NCBI GenBank assembly: GCA_041389495.1
Contig: JAWKRT010000001.1
Coordinates: 1,364,001-1,428,000 of the forward strand
Direction: 5' to 3'
Origin: Myxococcota bacterium
Lineage (GTDB): Bacteria; Myxococcota_A; UBA9160; UBA4427
DNA length: 64,000 nt
Made by a program: the position numbers and the translations under genes. Every line of letters starts with the position of its first letter. Position 1 is the first letter of the stretch. This document shows, one piece after another, positions 24,645 through 37,234 of the stretch. Under the pieces are notes generated by a model that searched no databases, was not told the DNA's origin, and was given only the letters and a program-made list of their open reading frames with translations.

Positions 24645-26012
24645 ATGCACCGCGCCCATCCCGTCCGCCCGGCCCGCTCCGCTCCGCTCGCACCGCGCAC
24701 CCGCGCCGCGGCACTCGCCGCGCTCGTCGCGCTCGTCGCGCTCGCGTGTGGCTCCGAGTCCGACCCGGGCGGCGCCGCGGCTCCGCCCGCACCCGCCGCG
24801 CCGCCGAGCGCCGCGCCCGCGGCCGCCGCGTCGAGCGCGCCGGCCGATCTCCCGCTCGCGCTCGTGCTCGGGCTCGCCCACTTCGACGGCGCGAAGCCGC
24901 TGCCGGCGCGGATGGAGTTCGTCGTGCGCGAGGGCGGCGAGTGGAAGGTCTACGGCATCGAGGACGAGGCGTCGGACGTCTTCCACAAGGCGATGGCCTA
25001 CGTCGATGCGGAGGACGGCGGCACGCCGAAGGTGCTGACGGTCGCCGGCGCGCCGGTCGGCCAGCCCGCGCTCGTGAAGCTCTGGCACCGCGAGGGCGCG
25101 ACGCTCGTCCCGGAGACGATCTGGGAGCAGTCGTTCGGCGGGAAGCGCAACCGCATGCGCGACGTCGAGGTCGCCGACCTGTTCGGCGACGGCCGCGCGA
25201 CGATGGCGGTCGCGACGCACGACCAGGGCGTCGTCGCGACGATCCATCCCGACGGGCAGGGCGGCTTCGAGGTGACGGAGCTCGACCGCGAGCCCGACAC
25301 CTTCGTGCACGAGATCGAGATCGGCGACGTCGACGGCGACGGCGTGCTCGAGGTCTACGCGACGCCGAGCGAGCCCAACAAGCTCGACGGCTCCGACCAG
25401 AGCGGGCACGTCGTGCGCTACGTGCCGAAGAAGGGCGAGGGGCGCGTCGTCGTCGCCGACCTCGGCAACCGCCACGCGAAGGAGATCGTCGTCGCCGACG
25501 TCGACGGCAACGGCACCGACGAGCTCTACGTGCTCGTCGAGGGCCAGCTCGCGAAGGGCAGCAAGACGGAGCTCGAGCACGGCATCGAGGTGCGCCGCTA
25601 CGAGGCGGGCACCGACCCGGCGGGCGGCGCGGTGATCGCGGCGATCGACGACCGGCTCTGCCGCTTCGCGACCGTCGGCGACGTCGACGGCGACGGGAAG
25701 AAGGAGATGGTGATCGCGGCCTTCTCGAGCGGCGTCTGGCTCGCGCGCCCGGGCGACGACCCGAACGGCGCCTGGAACGTGACGAACATCGACCGCGACT
25801 CGGGCGGCTTCGAGCACGCCGCGATCCTCACCGACCTCGACGGCGACGGGCGCGACGAGCTCTACGTCGCGAGCGACAAGCACAAGCAGCTGCGCCGCTA
25901 CGTCTGGAACGGGAGCGCCTTCGACCGCGAGACGATCTACGCGCGCACCGACGGTCGCGCGGTCTTCACCTGGAACATCATGCCCGTCCCCGTGGCCCTC
26001 GTTCCCCGCTGA
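24645..26012 (+). CDS. FG-GAP repeat lipoprotein
   Basis: A 455-residue lipoprotein. The signal peptide ends in the lipobox VALAC with Cys35 as the lipidated residue; a Ser/Ala/Pro-rich linker follows. The mature part has several FG-GAP-type calcium loops, for example DVDGDGVLEVY, DVDGNGTDELY, DVDGDGKKEM and DLDGDGRDELY, consistent with one seven-bladed beta-propeller. The ATG at 24645 has CGGAGG upstream. It probably sits on the periplasmic face of a membrane; Asp directly after Cys is absent (Gly follows), so outer-membrane sorting is likely if a Lol system operates. The binding partner is unknown. Unlike the 18374-23002 protein it is compact and not a mega-repeat. Confidence 0.83.
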   Translation: MHRAHPVRPARSAPLAPRTRAAALAALVALVALACGSESDPGGAAAPPAPAAPPSAAPAAAASSAPADLPLALVLGLAHFDGAKPLPARMEFVVREGGEWKVYGIEDEASDVFHKAMAYVDAEDGGTPKVLTVAGAPVGQPALVKLWHREGATLVPETIWEQSFGGKRNRMRDVEVADLFGDGRATMAVATHDQGVVATIHPDGQGGFEVTELDREPDTFVHEIEIGDVDGDGVLEVYATPSEPNKLDGSDQSGHVVRYVPKKGEGRVVVADLGNRHAKEIVVADVDGNGTDELYVLVEGQLAKGSKTELEHGIEVRRYEAGTDPAGGAVIAAIDDRLCRFATVGDVDGDGKKEMVIAAFSSGVWLARPGDDPNGAWNVTNIDRDSGGFEHAAILTDLDGDGRDELYVASDKHKQLRRYVWNGSAFDRETIYARTDGRAVFTWNIMPVPVALVPR

Positions 26013-26079
26013 TCGCCGGCCCGCCTCGCCCCATCGCGGTGGCTCCGGCGCCGCGGCCGACGCGTCTCGGGGCGGGCGA

Positions 26080-26862
26080 TCAGGCCGGGCGGGCGAGCGC
26101 GAGCATCGCGCGGTTCGCGACCTCGATGGCGGTCGTCATGTTGTTGTCGAGGTCGAGCTCGGCCGGGCCCGGCCAGGGCGTGCGGTCGGAGACGACGCAG
26201 ATGCAGCCCGCGCGCAGGCCGAACAGGTTGGCGAGCGTGAGCGTGACGCCCGACTCCATCTCGCAGTTGAGCACGCGCGCCGCCTGCATGTCGCGGATGC
26301 GCGCCTCGAGGTGGGACGGCCAGTAGCCGCCGACGCTCATCGACGACATCGCGCCCTTCGCGTCGACGAAGGCGTTGCGGACGTAGAACGCGTCGAGGCT
26401 CCAGGTGATGCCCGTCGCGTGGCGCGCGCCGGCGGCGCGCGCGGCCGCGACGAGCGCGCCGACCACCTCGTAGCTCGCGACCGCGGGGAACTCGGGCACG
26501 ACGTAGGTCTTCGAGGTGCCGTCGTCGCGCACCGAGCCGGTCGTGATCGCGAGGTCGCCGAGCTCGAGCGCCGGGTCGAGGCCGCCGCTGTTGCCGATGC
26601 GGATGAAGGAATGGGCGCCGAGCTTCGCGAGCTCCTCGAGCAGGACGGCCGTGCTCGGCGCGCCGATGCCGGTCGAGCCCGCCGTGAGCCGCACGCCGTC
26701 GCGCGTGCCGGTGACGACGCGGTACTCGCGCACGCTGCACACCGTCTCGACGCCGCTCCAGCTCGCCGCGATGCGCTCGACGCGCGCCGGGTCGCCGCAC
26801 AGGAACACGTGCTCGGCCACGTCGCCGGGGCGCAGGCCGGTCAGGGGCTGGGCGTCGCTCAT
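26080..26862 (-). CDS. nucleoside phosphorylase, uridine/purine type
   Basis: A 260-residue protein of the PNP/UDP phosphorylase family I. It catalyses phosphorolysis of a nucleoside to free base and ribose-1-phosphate. Phosphate and nucleoside motifs are seen: CGDPARVERIA, GSTGIGAPSTAVLLEEL, IRIGNSGGL, and NCEMES, where the Glu pair contacts ribose. SMSVGGYWPSH in the base-binding region favours uridine phosphorylase-like specificity, but specificity cannot be fixed by eye. The gene is convergent with the lipoprotein gene (67 bases apart) and divergent from topoisomerase III. Confidence 0.88.
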   Translation of the reverse strand: MSDAQPLTGLRPGDVAEHVFLCGDPARVERIAASWSGVETVCSVREYRVVTGTRDGVRLTAGSTGIGAPSTAVLLEELAKLGAHSFIRIGNSGGLDPALELGDLAITTGSVRDDGTSKTYVVPEFPAVASYEVVGALVAAARAAGARHATGITWSLDAFYVRNAFVDAKGAMSSMSVGGYWPSHLEARIRDMQAARVLNCEMESGVTLTLANLFGLRAGCICVVSDRTPWPGPAELDLDNNMTTAIEVANRAMLALARPA

Positions 26863-27111
26863 CTCGTCGCGTCTCCTCTCGATTCCGCGTTCCGCGGCTC
26901 GCGGCGGCGCAAGCTGCCCGATGCGCCGGCGCGCGGCAAATGCGGCGCCCCCTATCGGCGCGTTCTTGCTCGGCCCGGAGGGCCGGGCTAATGCATGGCG
27001 CCGTTTCGCCGGGTCCGGCGCCGGCGCGGCCACTCCGCGCCCGCACCCGGGCCTCGCGGGAGCCGGGCGGTCCGTCGGCCGGCACCCGCGTGCGCGACGT
27101 TGGGGGGATTC

Positions 27112-29973
<2,862 letters not shown>

Positions 29974-30035
29974 CGCGCACCGCCCGCCCGCCCCGCGCGG
30001 CTGACTCCCAGTCGCGCGGCCGCGTACGAAATCGC

Positions 30036-30065
30036 TTGTCCTGCTGCGCGCTTACTGCCTAAATA
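30036..30065 (+). promoter_or_regulatory. candidate sigma70-type promoter of the DUF1302 gene
   Basis: TTGTCC (30036-30041) and TAAATA (30060-30065) are separated by 18 bases and stand out in a markedly AT-richer island of otherwise very GC-rich DNA. Transcription from here would give a 5' leader of about 230 bases before the ATG at 30301. The match is 4/6 for each box, so it is a candidate only. Confidence 0.5.
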
Positions 30066-30066
30066 G

Positions 30067-30108
30067 CCGGGTGCCGAGGGGGCCGCGCGCGCCAGCGCGG
30101 CCACCCGG
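30067..30108 (+). other. strong hairpin at the start of the DUF1302 leader
   Basis: CCGGGTG (30067-30073) pairs with CACCCGG (30102-30108), and inside it 30082-30088 pairs with 30095-30101 around a 6-base loop. The hairpin begins just after the candidate -10 box. A second stem (30181-30186 with 30204-30209, inner CCGCG/CGCGG) lies further down. The rest of the 327-base gap after topB has no gene. It may be a transcript-stabilising leader, or a terminator for topB; there is no T-run. Confidence 0.4.
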
Positions 30109-30300
30109 ACGTCTGGGGGAAGCGCGGGTGTCGGCCTTCGGGCGGGCGCCCGTTCGGGACGGGTCTCGGGATGGGCCCGCGTCGCGCCGCGTCTTCGCGG
30201 CGCCGCGACCGATTCGTCGCTTCCCCGCCTAGCAGGGTCCCGCCGGCCGCACGCGCGGCGGGCGGGCGCCGAGCCGGGGGCCTCCGGGCCCGGGGAGACG

Positions 30301-33300
30301 ATGCGCCGAGTACCCGCCCGCTTCGTTGGTCGCCTCTTCGCCGTCGCCGCCGCCCTGGTCACCGCCGCCACACTCGGCGGCCTCGTGCCGCGCCAGGCGC
30401 GGGCCATCGAGGCGCTCGATGGGCGCGTCCAGGCACACGGCTTCTTCGAGAGCCAGCTGCGGGTGATCAGCGACGACTTCCGCGAGCAGTACGACCTCGC
30501 GCAGTGGTACCAGGTGCTCAACCTCGAGCTCGAGGTCGACATCCTCCCCGACGGCTGGGGCGCGATCGACCTGATGTCGGCGTACGTGCGGCTCGAGGCG
30601 CGCTACGACTGCGTCTACTCGCGCGGCTGCGGGATGTTCCGCACCGCCGACACCTACGGCGACCGCGCGAAGCACCTCCCGACGCGGATCTCGAGCGCGA
30701 AGAAGAACACCTATCACGGCGCGATGCTGCTCCCGAAGGTCGAGCGGCGCATCAACACCTTCCAGGACACCGACGGCGACGGCATCGCCGACACCACCGT
30801 CCAGGTGCTCGAGACGGACCTGCACGGCGCGCCGATCGTCGACCACCACCAGGTCGTGCCGCTCGTCGACATCCCCGGCTTCTCGGGCCTCGGCGACCAG
30901 ACGGGCGCCGACGGCTACCTCGGCCAGCCGGCGTTCGGGAACGCGCTGAACGGCCTCGCGACGCTCCCGAGCTCGAAGGTCGGCGGCACCTTCTGCTTCT
31001 TCTCGAGCTCGAACACCGCGTGCACGGGCCCGAACGTGATCACCGTGAGCAACACGCAGCCGGATCCGGGCGAGTCGTGGGCGCTGCGCGACGACGACCC
31101 GTTCCCGTTCGTGTTCGAGCGCTTCCTCGACTACAAGTTCGCGCACCGCGGCCTGCGCGGCGGCGGCAGCGGCGGCATGCCGTCGGCCATCATGGGCCCG
31201 TGGCTGCCCAAGAACTTCGTCTACCCGAACGCGACGCTCGCCGACCAGTTCAACCCGTTCGACGCCTCGCAGACGACGCAGCTGCTGCGGAACAACGCCT
31301 ACAACGGCTCGATCTACAGCAGCTCGAACTGGGGCTACAACTTCAAGTCGGGCGACATCGACCCGACCGATCCGACGACCTTCGTCGAGCAGCACATCCT
31401 GTTCAACTCGCAGAGCGCGTTCGAGGACCCGTTCCACGACGTGCTGCTCGCGGCCGAGATCACCGCCGGCGAGCTCGAGGCGTCGACGACGCCCGGCATC
31501 TCGACGATCGACCAGAACGCGGTCTACGTGCGCGGCGCGACGCGCGCGATCATCTCGGCGCAGGCGGGCCCGACGGGCGGCTCGCGCGTCGGCGCGTCGA
31601 AGCCGATGCGGCCGATCCCGATCACGGATGCGGCTCGCTATGCCGAGGGCGACCAGGTCGCCCGCGGCCTCTACCTCCCGAGCAAGGGCCTGCGCAGCGC
31701 GCTCGCGGGCGACCGCGCCGCCACGATCCCGATCAACTTCACCGAGAACGAGCGGGCGTGGAACCGCGGCGCGAGCCAGCAGGACGAGGGCGAGCTCAAG
31801 GAGGCCTTCGTCGACATCGAGACGCTCGACAGCCGCCTGTGGCTGCGGCTCGGCAAGCAGAACATCGTCTGGGGCAAGACGGAGCTCTTCCGCACGACCG
31901 ACCAGTTCAACCCGGTCGACCTCGCGCTCGTGACGCTCGGCAACCTCGAGGAGACGCGCATCGCGCTGTGGTCGGGCCGCGCCGTCTACTCGCTCTACGA
32001 GGTCGGCCCGTTCGAGGACGTGCGCGTCGAGATCGCGGCCAACATCGACGACTACGAGTCGAACGACCTCGGCGCGTGCGGCGAGCCGTTCACGCCGAAC
32101 CCGGTCTGCGACGCGGCCTTCGGCTCGTTCGCGCACGGCGCGTTCGGCGTCGGCCTCGCGGGCGTCGACAAGCCCGAGTCGCCGTGGGAGGACGTGACGA
32201 AGACGGAGTTCGGCGGCCGCATCGAGTGGCGCTGGGACCGCTTCAGCTTCGCGATCGCCGACTTCTACGGCTACGAGGACCTGCCCTTCCTCGACCGCAT
32301 CTCGACCTACGAGCGCAACGTCGACCCGTCGACGGGCCGCATGCGCGCGATGGGCGAGACGGGCCCGTGCGCGACGCAGCCCGTCGCGCTTCGCCCGCGC
32401 GCGCCGCTCGGCGTGCCGAGCGTCGACCCCGGCTGCCTGCAGGCCGGCCCGACGCGGCGCGCCGTCGCGACGAACCCGGCGATCGTCGGCAACGAGTACC
32501 GCGCGGACGCCGCGCTCGCCGAGGCCGAGCTCGCGGCCGTCGCTCCGGGCCAGACGTTCGACCCGATCCTGCGCGAGATGGGCGTGCTCGTCACGAACGA
32601 CCCGACGCTCCCGACCTTCGCGGAGAAGAACGCGCTCGACGCGCACCCGGCCAACCAGCAGTTCTTCGCGGCGATCTGCGCGGGCACGGTCGGCGTGAGC
32701 TCGCTCGACCCGTCGGCCTGCGCGGCGACCGTGTTCGGCAGCCAGCTCCTGCTCCCGCTCTCCTCGGGCCTGCTCACGACCTCGCAGGTGATCGGCTCGG
32801 TGCTCGCCGGCAGCGACAACGGCCCGGGCACGACGGGCCAGGTGACGCCGGGCGCGATCGCACTCACGTCGAGCACCGGCCTCACGCAGTTCGAGATCAG
32901 CGACGCGCTCGTGCGCCTCAACCACGACATCCAGGACGCGGAGTACGGCGGCACGGGCCCGGGCGGGCAGTGGGGCGGCCCGCTGCAGATCGTCTACGGC
33001 GGCGACAACCACTACTGCGTCGACAACTCGCTGCGCGAGATCGCGCGGCCGGTCACGCACCCGCGCCACAGCATCTACTACTTCGACGCGCTGAACCTCG
33101 TGTTCGACATCCCGTGCCACAGCGGCGGCGCGTCGTTCGCGGCGTCGGGAGGCTATGCGCTCGGCCAGGTGCTGACGGTCGAGCAGCAGGCGCTGCTCGG
33201 CTGCGGCCCGTTCTTCGGCACGAACTGCGACGACTCGGGCATCGACCTCCTGAACGCCGAGGCGAGCGTGCTCTTCCAGTCGTTCCCGGGCTTCGACGGC

Positions 33301-34707
33301 ACGGGCCAGGCGGCGGGCGGCCCGAACTTCGCGCCCGGGACGGGCGCGACGCCGCCGCGCCAGTGGACGACCACGAACACGAAGTACGACCCGGGCACGA
33401 ACACGGTGAACGGGCGCGCGCTGTCGGCCGACGGCCAGGACCGCCAGCAGCCCGGCACGATCTTCTTCCGCGGCGGCCCGGTGGGCACGGTGTACGGCCG
33501 GCTGCCCACCGACTCGCCCACGACGCCGAAGCGCAACATCGTGCTCCCCGGTGCGCGCTCGCCGTTCGTGTTCGACGAGAAGACCGACGCGCTCGTCGTC
33601 GGCAACGGGCCGACGCCCGGCCTGAACCCGGACTACGACCCGACGCAGGACGGCTGCATCGGGCCGGCGGCCTACGCGGCCGTGAGCGCCGCGCTCGGCG
33701 TGACCGTGACCGACCACACGACGTGCACGACGTCGAGCGGCCGCGCGAACGTGAACCCGTACCACTCGCTCGTGCACCCGCTCGCCGACATGGGCGGCTC
33801 GACGCAGTACTTCCGCAGCGAGATGGCGGCGCTGTCGTGGAACTTCCTCGTCCTGCTCACGATCGCCGATCGCGAGTTCGACGAGGACAACCGCTTCGCG
33901 GTCTGCCGCGAGGATCCGAACAATCCGGGTCAGTGTCTGCTCGATGCGCGCGGCAACCCCGAGCCCGTCTGCAGCCTCGCGACGCCGCAGCACTGCGGGA
34001 CGGTGCGCGGCCTGCTCGGTCTCGCGGGCGTCACGCGCAACACGCGCCGCGCGGGCGGCAACGGGACGTTCGGGCGCCGCACGTTCGTGTGGCAGTCCGG
34101 CGGCGAGGCCGTGCTCGCGTTCGAGCGCCGCAACGTGCTCGGCTTCTCGATGGACTTCGCCGAGGACGTCACGAAGTCGAACTTCAGCATCGAGGCGACG
34201 TGGATCCCGAAGGTGCGCCGCGGCGACCCCGACTCCTGGAACGGCGTGCGCTACGCGGACGACTACAACCTCACGCTCTCCGTCGACCGCCCGACCTTCG
34301 TCAACTTCCTGAACGCGAACCGCACGTTCTTCTTCAACGCGCAGTTCTTCTTCCGCTACCGCGCCGCGGGGACGGCGAGCACGCTCGACCTGCTCAGCAC
34401 GTTCACCGTGCTCGCGGGCTACTTCCAGGATCGCCTGCTGCCGAGCGTGACGTTCATCTACGACGCGCGCTCGAACACGTACGGCGCGCTGCCGCAGCTC
34501 CAGTACCGCTACACCGAGGCGTTCTCGATCGTGTTCGGCGCGCAGTTCTTCGGCGGCAAGCCGGACATCGTCGACATGCCGGTGAACGGGCTCGGCCCCG
34601 CGTCGAACCAGCAGGGCCCGTACGCGTACCGCGTGGCGTCGGACGACGGCGTCTCGATCGTGCGCAGCACGGACAACGTGTACCTGCGGCTGCGCTACGC
34701 GTTCTGA
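30301..34707 (+). CDS. DUF1302 family outer-membrane protein, very long form
   Basis: A 1468-residue protein with a Sec signal peptide (about residues 1-37, ending RQARA) and a beta-rich mature part. Family features include the early GRVQAHGFFESQLRV strand, the WLRLGKQNIVWGKTELFRTTDQFNP segment split across the middle, and a C-terminus of alternating strands ending LRLRYAF, with the terminal Phe of outer-membrane barrels. Usual DUF1302 proteins are about 500-700 residues; here long Gly/Asn/Pro-rich inserts (including DTDGDGIADT, a calcium-type loop, and Cys-containing loops) more than double the size. The family is linked in other bacteria to uptake of hydrophobic compounds. GGGGAGA precedes the ATG. 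It ends directly against the convergent DUF1329 gene. Confidence 0.85.
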   Translation: MRRVPARFVGRLFAVAAALVTAATLGGLVPRQARAIEALDGRVQAHGFFESQLRVISDDFREQYDLAQWYQVLNLELEVDILPDGWGAIDLMSAYVRLEARYDCVYSRGCGMFRTADTYGDRAKHLPTRISSAKKNTYHGAMLLPKVERRINTFQDTDGDGIADTTVQVLETDLHGAPIVDHHQVVPLVDIPGFSGLGDQTGADGYLGQPAFGNALNGLATLPSSKVGGTFCFFSSSNTACTGPNVITVSNTQPDPGESWALRDDDPFPFVFERFLDYKFAHRGLRGGGSGGMPSAIMGPWLPKNFVYPNATLADQFNPFDASQTTQLLRNNAYNGSIYSSSNWGYNFKSGDIDPTDPTTFVEQHILFNSQSAFEDPFHDVLLAAEITAGELEASTTPGISTIDQNAVYVRGATRAIISAQAGPTGGSRVGASKPMRPIPITDAARYAEGDQVARGLYLPSKGLRSALAGDRAATIPINFTENERAWNRGASQQDEGELKEAFVDIETLDSRLWLRLGKQNIVWGKTELFRTTDQFNPVDLALVTLGNLEETRIALWSGRAVYSLYEVGPFEDVRVEIAANIDDYESNDLGACGEPFTPNPVCDAAFGSFAHGAFGVGLAGVDKPESPWEDVTKTEFGGRIEWRWDRFSFAIADFYGYEDLPFLDRISTYERNVDPSTGRMRAMGETGPCATQPVALRPRAPLGVPSVDPGCLQAGPTRRAVATNPAIVGNEYRADAALAEAELAAVAPGQTFDPILREMGVLVTNDPTLPTFAEKNALDAHPANQQFFAAICAGTVGVSSLDPSACAATVFGSQLLLPLSSGLLTTSQVIGSVLAGSDNGPGTTGQVTPGAIALTSSTGLTQFEISDALVRLNHDIQDAEYGGTGPGGQWGGPLQIVYGGDNHYCVDNSLREIARPVTHPRHSIYYFDALNLVFDIPCHSGGASFAASGGYALGQVLTVEQQALLGCGPFFGTNCDDSGIDLLNAEASVLFQSFPGFDGTGQAAGGPNFAPGTGATPPRQWTTTNTKYDPGTNTVNGRALSADGQDRQQPGTIFFRGGPVGTVYGRLPTDSPTTPKRNIVLPGARSPFVFDEKTDALVVGNGPTPGLNPDYDPTQDGCIGPAAYAAVSAALGVTVTDHTTCTTSSGRANVNPYHSLVHPLADMGGSTQYFRSEMAALSWNFLVLLTIADREFDEDNRFAVCREDPNNPGQCLLDARGNPEPVCSLATPQHCGTVRGLLGLAGVTRNTRRAGGNGTFGRRTFVWQSGGEAVLAFERRNVLGFSMDFAEDVTKSNFSIEATWIPKVRRGDPDSWNGVRYADDYNLTLSVDRPTFVNFLNANRTFFFNAQFFFRYRAAGTASTLDLLSTFTVLAGYFQDRLLPSVTFIYDARSNTYGALPQLQYRYTEAFSIVFGAQFFGGKPDIVDMPVNGLGPASNQQGPYAYRVASDDGVSIVRSTDNVYLRLRYAF

Positions 34708-36201
34708 CTAGCGTCCGCGCTCGAGCGCGGCGGACGACGTGAGGCCGGGCAGGTCGTCGCGGTCGAAGGGCAGCGACACGACGTCGTAGCTCTCGCGCCG
34801 CCAGCCGCCCGCGCCCGCGAGCGCGTCGAACGACACCTCCGCGACGGGCTCGAAGACGAGCGCCGGAGTGCCGCCCGGCCACTCGGGGTAGCCCGGCTGA
34901 TCGCCCGAGAAGCGGTGCACGAAGATCTGCACGTCGAGGATGCGGCGCCGTCCCGCGCGCGAGACGCGGTAGAGCGGGACGCCCGTCTGCGCGTCGACCC
35001 AGAACATCACCGTGCGCAGACCTTCGTCGTCGCGGCGGATCGCGCCCTCGATCACCGCCGCGCGCCGCACCTCCCAGCGGTCGCTCGCGACCGAGAGGCC
35101 GGCCGGTCCGAAGTTGCGGTTCGGATCGATCGGGTAGCCCGAGCTCGTGCCGTTGATCGGCGCCATCACGTCCTGCATGCCGAGGAGCCGCCACTTGTAC
35201 GCGTTCGGGCGCAGCATCATGCCCTCGAAGCCCTTGTAGGCGTGCGCCGAGGCCGCGGCCGAGCGGCCGGCCGTCGGGCTGATCGAGACGCCGAGGTCGC
35301 CGCCGAAGGCGACGGAGCCGCCGGCCTCGGGGCCCGCCGCGGCGTACGTCGGGAAGTACAGGCCGTCGACCCACGCCGTCGACGCGCGTCGCGACTTCCG
35401 CATCGAGGGCACGTACACGAACGTGTCGTCGGGCTCCTCGTAGCTCGTCCACGTCTTCGCGGGCCGGAACTGGCGCCACGCGAGGTGGCGCACCTGGAAG
35501 GGCTTCGTGAAGTGCCCGCCCGCGATCCACCAGGTGTCGCCGCTCCCCTCGACGGCGTAGCCCGTCGCGGCGAGGTCGGCGCGGCCGCGCGTCGGGAGGA
35601 AGTACGCGTCGCCCTCGTACGTCTGCGCGTCGCCTTCGCGCTCGGAGAAGTCGACGACGCGGAAGTGCCCGCGATGGCCGCCGCCCGCGAAGCGCAGTGC
35701 GAGGTTCCACGCGAAGCGCTGCGCGGCGTCCTCGGCCTCCGGGTCGATCGCGTCGGGCGGGAAGGGGACGCCGGCCGTGTAGCCCGAGAGGTTGCCGCGC
35801 GCGTCGAGCGAGACGTCCTTCGCGAAGCGCGCGGTCGCCTCCTTCAGGAAGCCGGGCTCGACGTAGCGCCGGTGGCAGGGCCCGACCTCCATGCGCATGC
35901 CCTCGAAGAAGAAGACGTCGCGATGGCTCCAGATCTCGGTCGGGAGGAGCTCGCGCAGCACGAGCAGGTTCTCGATGCCGAGGACCATGCCCTCCTTCAG
36001 CGTCACGCTCGCGGCATCGCGGGGGCGGCCCTGCTCGTCGGTGACGACGCCGCCGGTGACGGTCGGGCAATCGCCCTCCGCGGGGAGCCCGGCGCGCGCG
36101 GGGGCGCTCGCGCGCGCGGCGCCGAGCGCGCCGGCGGCGAGGGCGCGCGCCGCGAGCGAGCGCGCGATGCGGCGCAGGACGGGCCGGCGGGAGGCGAGCA
36201 T
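34708..36201 (-). CDS. DUF1329 family envelope protein
   Basis: A 497-residue exported protein with an Ala/Arg-rich signal peptide (about residues 1-37, ending ARA). The body matches DUF1329, a LolA/LolB-like or lipoprotein-sorting-like fold: the region VPFPPD, the RASTAWVDGLYFPTYA segment, the YKWRLLGMQDVMAPIN stretch and DRWEVRRAAVIEGAIR are characteristic. DUF1329 genes typically accompany DUF1302 genes, as here, but usually in the same direction; in this window the two are convergent with stop codons directly abutting (TGA at 34705-34707, TAG on the other strand at 34708-34710). A role in moving hydrophobic substrates across the envelope is inference from the family context. Confidence 0.87.
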   Translation of the reverse strand: MLASRRPVLRRIARSLAARALAAGALGAARASAPARAGLPAEGDCPTVTGGVVTDEQGRPRDAASVTLKEGMVLGIENLLVLRELLPTEIWSHRDVFFFEGMRMEVGPCHRRYVEPGFLKEATARFAKDVSLDARGNLSGYTAGVPFPPDAIDPEAEDAAQRFAWNLALRFAGGGHRGHFRVVDFSEREGDAQTYEGDAYFLPTRGRADLAATGYAVEGSGDTWWIAGGHFTKPFQVRHLAWRQFRPAKTWTSYEEPDDTFVYVPSMRKSRRASTAWVDGLYFPTYAAAGPEAGGSVAFGGDLGVSISPTAGRSAAASAHAYKGFEGMMLRPNAYKWRLLGMQDVMAPINGTSSGYPIDPNRNFGPAGLSVASDRWEVRRAAVIEGAIRRDDEGLRTVMFWVDAQTGVPLYRVSRAGRRRILDVQIFVHRFSGDQPGYPEWPGGTPALVFEPVAEVSFDALAGAGGWRRESYDVVSLPFDRDDLPGLTSSAALERGR

Positions 36202-36297
36202 CGGCGCAGTCTATCCTACGCGGCGCGCTCGCCCCGGCCGGCGCCGCGTCGCGAGGCGCGGGCGCGCGCGCCGCGAGCGCGCGACGGAGGGACGCGC

Positions 36298-37233
36298 GTG
36301 CATCGCCGCTCGATCGGAACGCCGCTCGTCGTCGGCATCGTCGGCGTGCTGCTGCTGCTGCTGCTCGCGGCGGGCTGGCAGGTGCTCGTGCTCGCCGACT
36401 TCGAGCCGCGCCTCGACCCGCGTCCGGGCCTCGGCGTCACCGACTGGATCTTCCTCGTGCTCGGGACGCTCTTCTTCGGGCTCGTGCTCGCCGGGCTCGT
36501 GTGGCTCTGCGTCTGGCTCGTGCAGGAGATGCGGCTCAACCAGCGCCAGCGCGCCTTCATCGATGCGGTCACGCACGAGCTCAAGACGCCGCTCGCGTCG
36601 TTCCGTCTCTACCTCGACACGATCGCGAGCCACGACCTCGACCCCGAGCGGCGCGGCACGTTCGTCGCGCGCATGCGCGACGATCTCGAGCGGCTCGATC
36701 ACACCGTCGACCAGGTGCTCGCCGCCGCGCGCGCCGAGGAGCGCAGCGCGCGCCCGCCCGGCCGCGTCGCGCTCGCGCCGCTGCTCGCGGGCTGCGTCGA
36801 GGACGTGCGCGAGCGCAACCGCCTGCCGGCCGAGGCCGTGCGCGTCGTGCGCGAGGCCGCGTCGGTCGTGCGCGGCGACGCCGCGGAGCTCGGCATCGTG
36901 TTCCGCAACCTGCTGCAGAACGCGATCCAGTACTCGCACGACCCCGTCGAGGTGCGCGTCGGCGTGCGCGACGTCGGCGACGGCCGGGTGCGTGTCGAGA
37001 TCGAGGACAACGGCATTGGCATCCCGCCGACCGAGCTCCGCAAGATCTTCCAGCGCTTCTACCGCGCGGGGAGGGACGTGCAGCGGCGCGCGGCCGGGCT
37101 CGGGCTCGGGCTGTTCATCGTGCGCGGCCTCCTGCGCCGGCAGGGCGGCCGCGTCGTCGCCGAGTCGGCGGGCGCGGGGCAGGGAAGCCGCTTCGTCGTG
37201 ACGCTGCGCGCCGCGCCGCGCGGCGAGGCGTGA
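36298..37233 (+). CDS. sensor histidine kinase
   Basis: A 311-residue membrane kinase. Two membrane helices (about residues 9-29 and 50-75) enclose a very short periplasmic loop, so it probably senses a membrane signal. The phosphoacceptor histidine is in VTHELKTPLASFR. ATPase motifs follow: N-box FRNLLQNAIQYS, G1 box EDNGIGIP, F box FQRFYRAG and G2 box GLGLGLF. The GTG start has GGAGGG upstream at a suitable distance. It is followed after 1 base by its response regulator. It diverges from the DUF1329 gene across 96 bases, so that gene is a plausible target. Confidence 0.93.
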   Translation: MHRRSIGTPLVVGIVGVLLLLLLAAGWQVLVLADFEPRLDPRPGLGVTDWIFLVLGTLFFGLVLAGLVWLCVWLVQEMRLNQRQRAFIDAVTHELKTPLASFRLYLDTIASHDLDPERRGTFVARMRDDLERLDHTVDQVLAAARAEERSARPPGRVALAPLLAGCVEDVRERNRLPAEAVRVVREAASVVRGDAAELGIVFRNLLQNAIQYSHDPVEVRVGVRDVGDGRVRVEIEDNGIGIPPTELRKIFQRFYRAGRDVQRRAAGLGLGLFIVRGLLRRQGGRVVAESAGAGQGSRFVVTLRAAPRGEA

Positions 37234-37234
37234 C

